DNA of 64,000 bases from Tritrichomonas musculus. Its lineage: Eukaryota; Parabasalia; Tritrichomonadida; Tritrichomonadidae. The translations under genes and the position numbers were made by a program. How positions within the stretch are numbered: the stretch's first letter is position 1; every line of letters begins with the position of its first letter. The notes beneath the pieces were generated by a model. The model was not told the DNA's origin. It saw only the letters and a program-made list of their open reading frames with translations, and did no database searches. Positions 51,794 to 59,723 of the stretch are shown here, in pieces. Location of the stretch: positions 1,922,001-1,986,000 of the forward strand of contig JAPFFF010000016.1 in NCBI GenBank assembly GCA_039105265.1, read 5' to 3'.

Positions 51794-52189
51794 ATGTCTG
51801 ACAAACCAAGTGTACCTGAACAAAATGAAATTAAAGATGATATTCCAGCTATGTCTGCAAAAGACATGAAAAATATTAAAAAGACCGAAGCTTGGAAAGT
51901 ACTCAAAAAGAGATATGGTGAAAATGTTTCAATCGAAAAATTGCTTTCTGTTGCTCATGTTATGAGACAATTAATGCAACATAACTTAAAAATCATCATC
52001 CCTGGTTTCTCACGTGAAGAACAACGGAAAAAAGATTGTTTGATTAAATGGTTTGATACTCATATCGAATTCATTCAACAATTTTTGTCACCTGGAATGA
52101 TGATTGGTTACGATCAAGGATATTATGTTCCTATATCAAAAGAAAAAGCAAAAGAAATAGCAAAAGAAAAAGCAAAAGAAAATAAATAA
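51794..52189 (+). CDS. Small protein of unknown function
   Basis: 131 residues. A helical core 'KTEAWKVLKKRYGENVSI', 'VAHVMRQLMQHNLKIIIPG' and 'FDTHIEFIQQFLSPGMMIG' leads to a C-terminal tail of 'KEKAKE' repeats. No domain is recognised. The repetitive basic/acidic tail may vary in length between copies. Confidence 0.5.
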   Translation: MSDKPSVPEQNEIKDDIPAMSAKDMKNIKKTEAWKVLKKRYGENVSIEKLLSVAHVMRQLMQHNLKIIIPGFSREEQRKKDCLIKWFDTHIEFIQQFLSPGMMIGYDQGYYVPISKEKAKEIAKEKAKENK

Positions 52190-52282
52190 ATAAAAAGTTA
52201 ATTTTTTTAAATTAAAGGTTTATTAGAAACCTAAATCTTGTTGAGAGTAATTTTTATACCGACCTCTCAATAATCGGAATTT

Positions 52283-54229
52283 TTATTTTTCGTCAACTTC
52301 TTGAACGTTAGGTGGAACTGGTTCAGTGTGTAGATCTTGACGTTCAACTGAGGTGAGGAAATTGTCAATGTGGAATTTGAACCAGGATACGTTTGGTGTT
52401 TTCTTTTGAAATTCAGCAATTCTTGCGTGAACGACTTCATTTGCCAAATTCTCGTCCCCATTGTATCGCTTTTTGAAGAATTCGATCAATTCATTTCTTA
52501 GCTGATTTTCTTTTTGAGATTTTTGATCGGATGTGAATTCCTGTATATTTCCCCATTTGTGAGTTTGAGGTAATTCTTGCCAATTTTCTGGTTGAGGTGG
52601 TGTATGCAATTTTTCGTAAATATCTGCTTTTAATTTGTTAGGATCGGCATTCATTCTTGCCCATTCTTCTTGACTCATTCCTGGTGGCGGTGGGACTGGT
52701 GAGCTATTTTTCTTCTTTAAATCCCAAAGAACATTTTTGGTTACTTCTCTGGAAATTTGTTTATCGATTTGTTGAGTATAGAGGTCTTCAAGATTTGACC
52801 ATCTTTCTTTTTCATCATCATTGAGTAACTCATCAGGGAAAATTCTTGATGCTTTTCGATTTCCTGTCATTTTGGCATTCAATCTTTTTTGAACTTCATC
52901 ATTAATTTCTTCCAAATCCTTTTCGGGAAATAGTTTTTGGAATTTTCTGACGGTGGTTATGATGAGATTTTCTTTGCTTTCTTCTTCTTCATCTTTTTGA
53001 GGTTTTGGTTGATCCTTTTCATCTTTTTGAGGCAATTTGTTTAAGATTTCGAGAACTTCGTCAACATCTTTATCAACATCATCAGAATCTTCTTGGATTT
53101 CTATAATTGATTGAATTTCCTTGGTTGCTGATTCCCATTTTTTCAATTCTTCACTGCTCAATAATTCCTTTGAGAAGATTTCTCTTGCTGTCTTTTTGTC
53201 ATCAAACATTTTGTGAAACAATCTGCTATCTGCATCGGCCATTGCCTCTTTTCTTGACATTTCTGGATTTATTCTTTGTAATATGTCTGCTGTTGATGAA
53301 ATGAGATACTCTTTTGCATTTTCTTCTTCCTGACGCTCTTCTTCCATTTTTTGTGCATATTTTACATTTTCTTCTTCCGTGAACAATTCAATCAAAGGTG
53401 GGACATGTTCGAGGTATTTGTGCTCTTCCATAACTGTAACAATTCTTTCACGTGCATGTGCATATGCATCAGTGAATGATGACAAAGGATAAATTTTCCT
53501 ATACGCAATTGTTAATTCTGAAATTGCGTTTTGTTGCTCTTTTGATAATTCTGGATGGTCTCCTTCTATGATTTCATTCATTTCATCAATATTTTTTGGA
53601 TCATCAGGTGTTAATTCCCCTAAAACAGCTTTATTGTTTGTGTATTCTGAGCGGTATTGGTCTAAATATTGATACATTAAAAACTTTATTACATCGAATG
53701 GCAAGCCATATCTATTATTTTGTCTGTAATCGAATTTCTTTTGGATGTGTTTTGCCATTTTTGGCTTTTTGAGATCTGCTAATTTTTTTTCCAAATCATC
53801 CCACCAAGTAGCGCACTGAATTGTAATTGTGTCATCATTTGGTTTATCGTCGTCGATGAACAAATGTAATGCTTGTTTTTCGCCTTTTGCATATAATTCG
53901 TCTCCTAATAAATATGCAGCAAGGAGACACTTTTGATCTTGATCTAAAGAATTCCATAACTTATTTGCATTTAGCCAGTTGAGTTGCTCTTTTGGTGTTT
54001 TTATCCCTTTTTCTTGAAATTCTTGTATTTGTTTGTAGGAGAGTTTTGCTGGTAAATGATTGTATGGGTGAAATTTTATATGAGTCAAATCAATTTCTTT
54101 TTCTTCTTCTTCTTCAGCTTCTGCTTCGGCTTTTGCAATTTCTTGCAGGTATTGCATTTTTGTTATTTCTTCAACTTCAGGTTTCTTTTGCTGAGTGTTG
54201 TTGTTGTTGCTGTTGTCGCTGTTAGACAT
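52283..54229 (-). CDS. Large helical protein with repeated units
   Basis: 648 residues from the ATG at 54229, which follows ACCACATCACTTTTTAGC; the frame is open 37 codons upstream through the promoter. After a Ser/Asn-rich N-terminus ('SNSDNSNNNNTQQKK') come acidic helices. At least four diverged units share a pattern of helix, 'P', 'A..DA..R', helix: 'ISELTIAYRKIYPLSSFTDA', 'DILQRINPEMSRKEAMADAD', 'TVRKFQKLFPEKDLEEIND' and 'LIEFFKKRYNGDENLANEVV'. The units resemble helices in the long structural region, so a common origin is possible. No known family. Confidence 0.55.
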   Translation of the reverse strand: MSNSDNSNNNNTQQKKPEVEEITKMQYLQEIAKAEAEAEEEEEKEIDLTHIKFHPYNHLPAKLSYKQIQEFQEKGIKTPKEQLNWLNANKLWNSLDQDQKCLLAAYLLGDELYAKGEKQALHLFIDDDKPNDDTITIQCATWWDDLEKKLADLKKPKMAKHIQKKFDYRQNNRYGLPFDVIKFLMYQYLDQYRSEYTNNKAVLGELTPDDPKNIDEMNEIIEGDHPELSKEQQNAISELTIAYRKIYPLSSFTDAYAHARERIVTVMEEHKYLEHVPPLIELFTEEENVKYAQKMEEERQEEENAKEYLISSTADILQRINPEMSRKEAMADADSRLFHKMFDDKKTAREIFSKELLSSEELKKWESATKEIQSIIEIQEDSDDVDKDVDEVLEILNKLPQKDEKDQPKPQKDEEEESKENLIITTVRKFQKLFPEKDLEEINDEVQKRLNAKMTGNRKASRIFPDELLNDDEKERWSNLEDLYTQQIDKQISREVTKNVLWDLKKKNSSPVPPPPGMSQEEWARMNADPNKLKADIYEKLHTPPQPENWQELPQTHKWGNIQEFTSDQKSQKENQLRNELIEFFKKRYNGDENLANEVVHARIAEFQKKTPNVSWFKFHIDNFLTSVERQDLHTEPVPPNVQEVDEK

Positions 54230-54361
54230 GCTAAAAAGTGATGTGGTGAGGCGACGAGAAAAAATTAGATTTTTGGTAAACGGTCTCCACCCCGAAAACC
54301 CGTTAGGTCCCTCACTAAAAATATGATTTTTCGAGCTCACCTCATCACCTCATTTTTACTT
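54230..54361. promoter_or_regulatory. Right subterminal bidirectional promoter
   Basis: Inverted relative of 13089-13232. It shares TTAGATTTTTGGTAAACGG, an AAAATATGATTTTTCG stretch and CTCACCTCATCACCTCATTT, ending at Inr-like boxes before both starts. Confidence 0.6.
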
Positions 54362-54805
54362 ATGTCGTCCCAGCAACAGGTACCCGAAAAAGAGCAAGAA
54401 AAGCAAAAAGAGCAAGAAAGGCCAAATCCTAATATCTCAGTTACAAGCTATTTCTATAATCAAGTCGAAAAAGATCGAATCAAAAGAGGAATCGCCATAT
54501 ATTATATGTACCAATCATTCAAAAATCAATGCAAAGACCTCAATTTTTCACTTGATTTTGATACCGATGTACATAAAATTGTCCTCAAAATGGATAAAGT
54601 TGTCACCGATCGTGCTGAATATGAAGCAACAAAGTCTTTCATTCAAAGAGAAGTCGATCACGATCGTTTTGAAACCAATAAATTCCCTGAAGTACCTAAA
54701 GAACCATATATTGAATGGGTTTTAACATCTGACGAATTTGAAGAAGAGGAAAAGAAAGAAGAAGAAAAAGATGACGACAAAAAAGATCCTGATTGGAAGC
54801 CATAA
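54362..54805 (+). CDS. Subterminal Maverick protein of unknown function
   Basis: 147 residues from the ATG at 54362. The frame is open 13 codons upstream, but those codons are promoter DNA shared with the 13088 gene. It starts 'MSSQQQVPEKEQEKQKEQE', has a central helical part ('KDRIKRGIAIYYMYQSFKN', 'YEATKSFIQREVDHDRFE') and a very acidic end. It is not recognised. It mirrors the position of the left subterminal gene. Confidence 0.5.
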   Translation: MSSQQQVPEKEQEKQKEQERPNPNISVTSYFYNQVEKDRIKRGIAIYYMYQSFKNQCKDLNFSLDFDTDVHKIVLKMDKVVTDRAEYEATKSFIQREVDHDRFETNKFPEVPKEPYIEWVLTSDEFEEEEKKEEEKDDDKKDPDWKP

Positions 54806-54853
54806 AAAGGACGTTTATTGAGAGGACGTTTAATAAATACTCTCATACTAGGT

Positions 54854-55083
54854 TTTAAGTAAACCACACAATTAACAACTTTTTCTATAGCTTTTTTTGA
54901 TGTTAACGATACGGGGCCTCCTTCCTAGCAGAGCGTTGAGAGGAATCCTGAGAGCAGCCCAGTGGAAGATCATTAATGGGAGTGGGGATCATACCTGGCA
55001 TAGCGGGGCTGGGGTCGCGGATGGGAAATATTTGACGCGGTTTTTGAACGAAGTGCAAAAATCGTGGCAAATATATAACTACT
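54854..55083 (-). repeat. Right terminal inverted repeat of the Maverick
   Basis: About 230 bp, the inverted partner of 12371-12601 with one substitution and one 1-bp length difference. It ends ...AACTACT. Confidence 0.93.
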
Positions 55084-55088
55084 TATTC
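55084..55088. repeat. Right target site duplication of the Maverick
   Basis: TATTC, the partner of 12366-12370. Confidence 0.75.
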
Positions 55089-55212
55089 TCATCTGTAATA
55101 ATAAATTACTAATAAACCAATTTTCTGAATTAAATATTTTTTATTATTAAAAATTTGGAAATATTAATTCCATATTTGAGAGAAGGGCTGTTTATTAGTC
55201 TTTATTAGTGTT

Positions 55213-55576
55213 CTACGATCTTCCGATAATTTGTTGGAAATCATCGAGTGTGCCGAGGAAGCCTCCTTTGAGGAAAAGCTCGACGCCTCCAATGATGAAT
55301 GTTCGACCACTTATGATCACAATTTCGCCACCAAGCGTTGTCCTCGAAAAGGAAGCCATTCTTGATTTTTACGGCCGTGGGAAAGTTGACCTCAAACATC
55401 AAGAGAACGAGCGTGTCAGAGATTACTTGAAGTACAAATGCCACTTCACAAATTACATTTTCGAATTTTCTATCGTTGAATCGGTCAGCAAAAGCAGGAT
55501 CATCCAGCCACAGTTGCAGTTTCTTCCACAGGCAGCGTCGAGGAGCTGAAATGGAGACGACTCCTTCCTCCTTCAA
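55213..55576 (-). pseudogene. Decayed host gene fragment next to the insertion
   Basis: The - strand reads protein-like sequence ('LQLWLDDPAFADRFNDRKF', 'VAFVLQVISDTLVLLMFEV', 'FPTAVKIKNGFLFEDNA'). It then continues in the next frame with 'GEIVIISGRTFIIGGVELF' and 'GGFLGTLDDFQQIIGRS' to a stop at 55213-55215. The frame change lies near 55345. The region is much more GC-rich than its surroundings, like the 3' ends of other host genes here. The family is not recognised. It is the C-terminal end of a gene whose 5' part is missing or scrambled upstream (to about 55640). Confidence 0.6.
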
Positions 55577-55646
55577 ACGCGTCCTTCATAAAACTGTTGT
55601 TACTTTTTCAATGATGCAAATCAAGAATTGAAAGATAGAAACAAGA

Positions 55647-56264
55647 ATGAAGTTCAAAACAGAATCGAAAAGTGTCAGAGACGATAGAAAAAGTGACATT
55701 CCTAACTATGAAAATTACCCGAAAATTCACGAGATGAAATACGCGCCTCCTTTGATTTTATTGGAGCAGGGAAGAAAACGTCCCACAATTCGCCAGCCTT
55801 CTTCATCACCAAGAAGAACTCAGAATGAATGAAAAAAAAAAGTTTGAATCATTCAATTAATCAAATGAAAGGAGATACATTAAATGGAATAGAAAAAAAT
55901 TCAGAAAGAGAAATTGAAAATGATGATTGTTGCCATTCAAAGCAAATTCAAAAATAATCAACCATCAGAGAAAAAATCACATTCAGGTGAAAATTATGAT
56001 AATTCAGTGCCTAATTGGTCACTTTTTTATTCTAATTTTGCGAATAAAGAAAAATGTCAAGATTCTTGTGTGGACCTTCTTGAAAACGCAGTGATGCTAA
56101 AATTTCCAGGACTAGAGTTGCCTGCCATATCTGGTTTCAAAAGGACGAAGTCCGTTCGAAAGTGTAGCCAATCGTCGTCTTCAAGACACACTTTTACTAA
56201 TACTGTTTACACACCAAGTCAGAGGAGGAAAAGAAACGACAATAATCATTGTCAATGGAAATAA
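55647..56264 (+). other. Weak ORFs, probably gene debris
   Basis: Two short + frames (55647-55832 and 55914-56264) have mixed, low-complexity composition with runs such as 'SQSSSSRHTF'. Another frame near 56165-56265 reads 'LQDTLLLILFTHQ' and 'ETTIIIVNGNN', which looks more protein-like. The stretch is moderately GC-rich for the region. I read it as decayed coding DNA, not as two genes. Confidence 0.35.
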
Positions 56265-56287
56265 TCATCTCTCACAATGTTTTTCCC

Positions 56288-56322
<35 letters not shown>

Positions 56323-56349
56323 TTTAATTTGTTATTAATACTCCTGTTT

Positions 56350-56446
56350 CACTTTTGTAACGGAAAATTCCACTTTCGTGAAGGAAATTTTCACTTTCGT
56401 AACGGAAATTTTCATTTTCGAAACGGAAATTTTCACTTTTGTTATG
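56350..56446. repeat. 21-bp tandem repeat with CGTAACGGAAA core
   Basis: Four units start at 56350, 56371, 56392 and 56413, plus a partial fifth. The unit is close to CACTTTCGTAACGGAAATTTT, and each holds a variant of AACGGAAA. It follows a poly-A/poly-T tract at 56288-56318. It is non-coding as far as I can see. Confidence 0.65.
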
Positions 56447-57519
56447 TGTAAGCCATCCAAGACTTTTTCCAGTTATTTTATATTTAGATAGATTTTTAAT
56501 AGCTACATATAATTTACTATTTAAAAAATCAAAATCATCAAAGGTGAATTAGATAATCGCATTTTATTTTCCATAAAAAATAATTTGGGTAAAAAATGGT
56601 CATTTTGAATTTTTTGATTTTATAAATGGCGGAACCTCATTTTAAATAATATTCCCTATTCTTATAATATATTTTAAAGCAAAAATATTGAGTTTGATCG
56701 TTTAAAATTAATTTTCTAACCGCCGAAAATTGAATCATTCCGTTTATTAATTCAACTTTTTGAATTCATTTTTCAAACTAAACTTTATCTTTGAAGTTAT
56801 GTTCAAACAAAATATATCATTTTATTGAGCATTAAAAGAAGAAATCGAATATTACAAAATAAAAAGTTAGAAAAGATCATGTATCGAAAAAACTTAAAAA
56901 TAATTATTATATTAACTTTTTTGGACTAACTACAAAGTAATTATAAATATTTATGTTTTATAATGTATAATGCATATGTATAAAATCAAATAGTATTAGT
57001 AGTTTTGAAGGATATCTCTTACGAAGAGAGATCTATTAGTATGTGAAGTCAAAAAAAACTCGATGAATATTAAGTTTTTTGATTGGTTTCAATGACCAAT
57101 TTAAAGATTATTAAATGGGTAAGAAAATTTATTAAAATCACCAAATAAAACCTAAAATTCGAAGAGATTTTGAAACTTTTTGAGGTCAAAAAAAGAGTGT
57201 CCCACCCATCTTTTGTTACGGAAAATATGAAATTTTCATGAATATATGATCTTTGTTATAAAAATTTGTGATTTTAAAGTTAACATCTTTTATTTAATAA
57301 AAAATGATTATTCATTCAGAAAAAATTCATCAACAAAAATATACAATATATAATAATCTCTTCTTTAAAAAAATTTTATTTAAATAGCAAATTTGTATAA
57401 TTTATTTAATAAAATATACATATATATATGAAGAATTAGTGATTTTTAAAACGAAAAAATATTATTTATTATTTGTTTTTGTTTTCGTATTCATTTAAAT
57501 ATATATATCCAATTGCAAA
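56447..57519. other. AT-rich intergenic region
   Basis: About 1.1 kb with no supported gene. One more TGTTACGGAAAATATG-like copy of the 21-bp core occurs near 57214. Confidence 0.6.
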
Positions 57520-57627
57520 ATGTGCATCTATCACGAAGGGAAATATGTCAAGCAAGACATCGAACGGGCCATTCATTATTATAAGGAGGGATCATCGCTC
57601 AACGATAATTATGCCAAGGATCAATAA
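57520..57627 (+). pseudogene. Single Sel1 unit on the + strand
   Basis: ATG at 57520 and TAA at 57625-57627 enclose one 36-codon piece: 'CIYHEGKYVKQDIERAIHYY', then 'KEGSSLNDNYAKDQ'. It is a clear Sel1 unit cut off from any gene. Its 3' end touches the - strand Sel1 array head-on. Confidence 0.6.
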
Positions 57628-58413
57628 TGATAGGATCAATAATGCATTATTTTGATTTGCAGCGAGTGTATAATAATGAATAAATTTGTTGATGTCATGT
57701 GAAATATATTTTCCTTCATAATAAATATAACCAAGGTTATTTTGTGCAGTTGCATCATTTTGATTTGCAGCGAGTGTAAAATAATGAATAGCTTTGTTGA
57801 TATCACGTGAAATATATTTTCCTTCATAATAAATATAACCAAGGTTATTTTGTGCAGTTGCATCATTTTGATTTGCAGCGAGTGTAAAATAATGAATAGC
57901 TTTGTTGATATCACGTGAAATATATTTTCCTTCATAATAAATATAACCAAGGTTATTTTGTGCAGTTGCATCATTTTGATTTGCAGCGAGTGTAAAATAA
58001 TGAATAGCTTTGTTGATGTCACGTGAAATATATTTTCCTTCATAATAAATATAACCAAGATAGGATTGAGCTTCAGTGTTTTTCAGATGTGATTAAATTT
58101 CAAAATAATGAATAATTGTATTTATGTTTGTAACAAAATATCTTTGTGGATAATGTTTTAAACCAAGGCGAAATTGTGAAATTAAGTGGTTTATATTGAA
58201 ATATTCTGAATATATGTGGATGTATTTGATCAAATATGAAAATTCATTTTCTTGTTTGTAAAAGAGTTCCAGGTATCGTTTGTATTTAGGATTGTCGTTT
58301 TCATAAATAAGCATCCAATATTGGAAATTACCTCTTTTCAGATGATTTTGTAAAAATGTTTCTTTTATTGAAATTTTATCGATGAAGTTTTCATAAAATG
58401 AATCAATCAGCAT
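57592..58413 (-). pseudogene. Sel1-repeat protein, decayed
   Basis: It starts 'MLIDSFYENFIDKISI' at 58413 and runs through a helical region ('YWMLIYENDNPKYKRYLEL'). After 'IIHYFEI' it meets an in-frame TAA at about 58095. The same frame then continues with about four 36-residue Sel1 units ('NNLGYIYYEGKYISRDINKA', 'IHYFTLAANQNDATAQ'; DNA period 108 bp) and ends at TGA 57592-57594 in sequence that is the reverse of the + strand Sel1 unit. The single stop could be read as the end of a 106-residue gene, but the open continuation argues for one broken gene. The units are nearly identical to each other. Confidence 0.65.
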
Positions 58414-58950
58414 AGTGATTTTTGGTCTTGTCGTCGGTTCTTCGTTCTTGCATTCCTTGAAATCCCAACTAAGAGTAAAATTATAAGAAAAAATGCTTAG
58501 AATTAAGAGTAAAATTAAATATTAGAGAGCAGCAGACAATTTCATGAAAAGTACAAAATTGTTCGAGTAAATTCAGATAATCATTTCAATAAAAATTAAT
58601 AAAAGAACATTTTAATTCAACATTTATTATTTATTTAGTTTTATTTATATAATATTTACCTTTTTGTTTAATATTTTGAAAGATAATTTTAAAAGATGAT
58701 TCACATTCAAATAAAATTACAATTTAAACATATCAAGATATAACAAACGTTTAATAAAACATCAAAAGAAAAGTAAAAAAGTAAATTATATGTAGGAATC
58801 GCTTTTGTTGATTAACTATTATTTCGATTGAGAAATCAGTACAAGATTTTTGGTGATTTGTATAGTCTACACGGAATTTTGGTTCTATATTGTTTAGAAA
58901 ATGAGCACCTGGTTACAAATCATAAGGTAATTGATAAAATTATTATTATT
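58414..58950. other. AT-rich intergenic region
   Basis: No supported gene or repeat is seen in these 0.5 kb. Confidence 0.55.
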
Positions 58951-59070
58951 CTTGGCTGATGATTCCTAAAATGCAGAGCCATCTGCAGTAGAGCACTACA
59001 GCTTAGGACCTCAAGATTGTAAGATTCCCTGCAGAAGAATTCCACAACACATGAGTTCCATAAGCCAAAA
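58951..59070. ncRNA. Candidate structured RNA
   Basis: A 120-nt island of balanced composition in an AT-rich desert. On the + strand the outer TTGGCT (58952-58957) can pair with AGCCAA (59063-59068), and TCCTAA (58964-58969) with TTAGGA (59003-59008). Inside sit the hairpins TGCAGA-gcca-TCTGCA (58972-58987) and GTAG-agca-CTAC (58988-58999). An alternative 7-bp helix TCTGCAG/CTGCAGA (58982-58988 with 59029-59035) competes with the first hairpin. No open frame explains it. It does not match tRNA, 5S or the spliceosomal RNAs I know. The transcribed strand is unknown. Confidence 0.35.
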
Positions 59071-59723
59071 ATACTTTAATAAAATGGCGCTATTTATAAT
59101 AGAATAAAACTTTTTGAATATAATACCGATTAAACTTTTTCTATCAATTCACTTTTTGAATGATGCTGATCAAAAACAATTCAATTATTTTTGTGAGCTT
59201 ATTTGCAAGCATCTTCTCAAAAAGCTCGTACGAAATTAAATGATATTTTTTTTAACCTCAATATGCTTATATCATATACAGTAATATTTAATATTTAATA
59301 TTTTAGAATAAATAATACAAAATATATAATCTAAAATTTAGATATAAACATTAATTTACTAAAATAATTTTAAGATATTTATATTTTATATTGAAATTTA
59401 AATTTCATTCAATTCTGTTGTCTTTCCTCAAAATTTTTAATGCTCCAACTTTATGAAAGCTCATACAAATATTTGTTAAGGCATATTTAATCATCAATCA
59501 TCAAATATCTCATTGATTTACAAATATTTTATGGAATTTATATTTATTTTTATTTTAATTATAAATTATTATATATATTAATTAATTTGTAAAAACAAAA
59601 ATTGATAAATACCATGTAAAACATTATAATATCTTTTTATCCTCCCAGTCTCAAAAAATTCAGTTAGCTTTTTTAAACTTTGATTCAATACGTTACCTTA
59701 CATACAATAATTTAATAAAAAAA
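59071..59723. other. AT-rich upstream region of the TPR-type gene
   Basis: No gene seen. The last 80 bases hold a CCTCCC box (about 59641), a TCAATACGTTACC stretch and an A-rich leader before ATG 59724. Confidence 0.5.

Larger units (their letters stand above)
12371..55083. mobile_element. Maverick/Polinton element, about 42.7 kb, recent, broken
   Basis: The element is bounded by inverted repeats of about 230 bp that begin AG and end CT, with a short target duplication outside. Core family parts seen inside are the integrase (49647-51035), family B polymerase (37467-40637), packaging ATPase (25640-26503), capsid proteins (27318-30984), SF3 helicase (47049-48752) and a penton-like protein (31009-31494). 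Its size is well above the 15-25 kb usual for the family. The extra length comes from long structural proteins and many small genes. The ends are almost identical and the duplication is intact, so insertion is recent. The copy is broken, with about four breaks in all. Confidence 0.93.

Noticed and set aside
12597-54340. Shared N-terminus 'MIFRAHLITSFLL' taken as homology of two subterminal proteins
   Set aside because: Those codons are promoter DNA copied at both ends; the proteins differ completely after the true ATG.
12371-55083. An adenovirus-like cysteine protease in the element
   Set aside because: No frame showed a convincing His, Asp/Glu, Gln, Cys arrangement by eye, so none is annotated.
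57636-58058. 140-residue - strand frame 'MVIFIMKENIFHV...'
   Set aside because: It is the wrong frame over the 108-bp Sel1 repeat; the adjacent frame gives clear Sel1 units.
58951-59070. A standard tRNA gene
   Set aside because: Box A and box B matches are poor, and the 7-bp helix encloses only about 54 nt without a proper anticodon arm.
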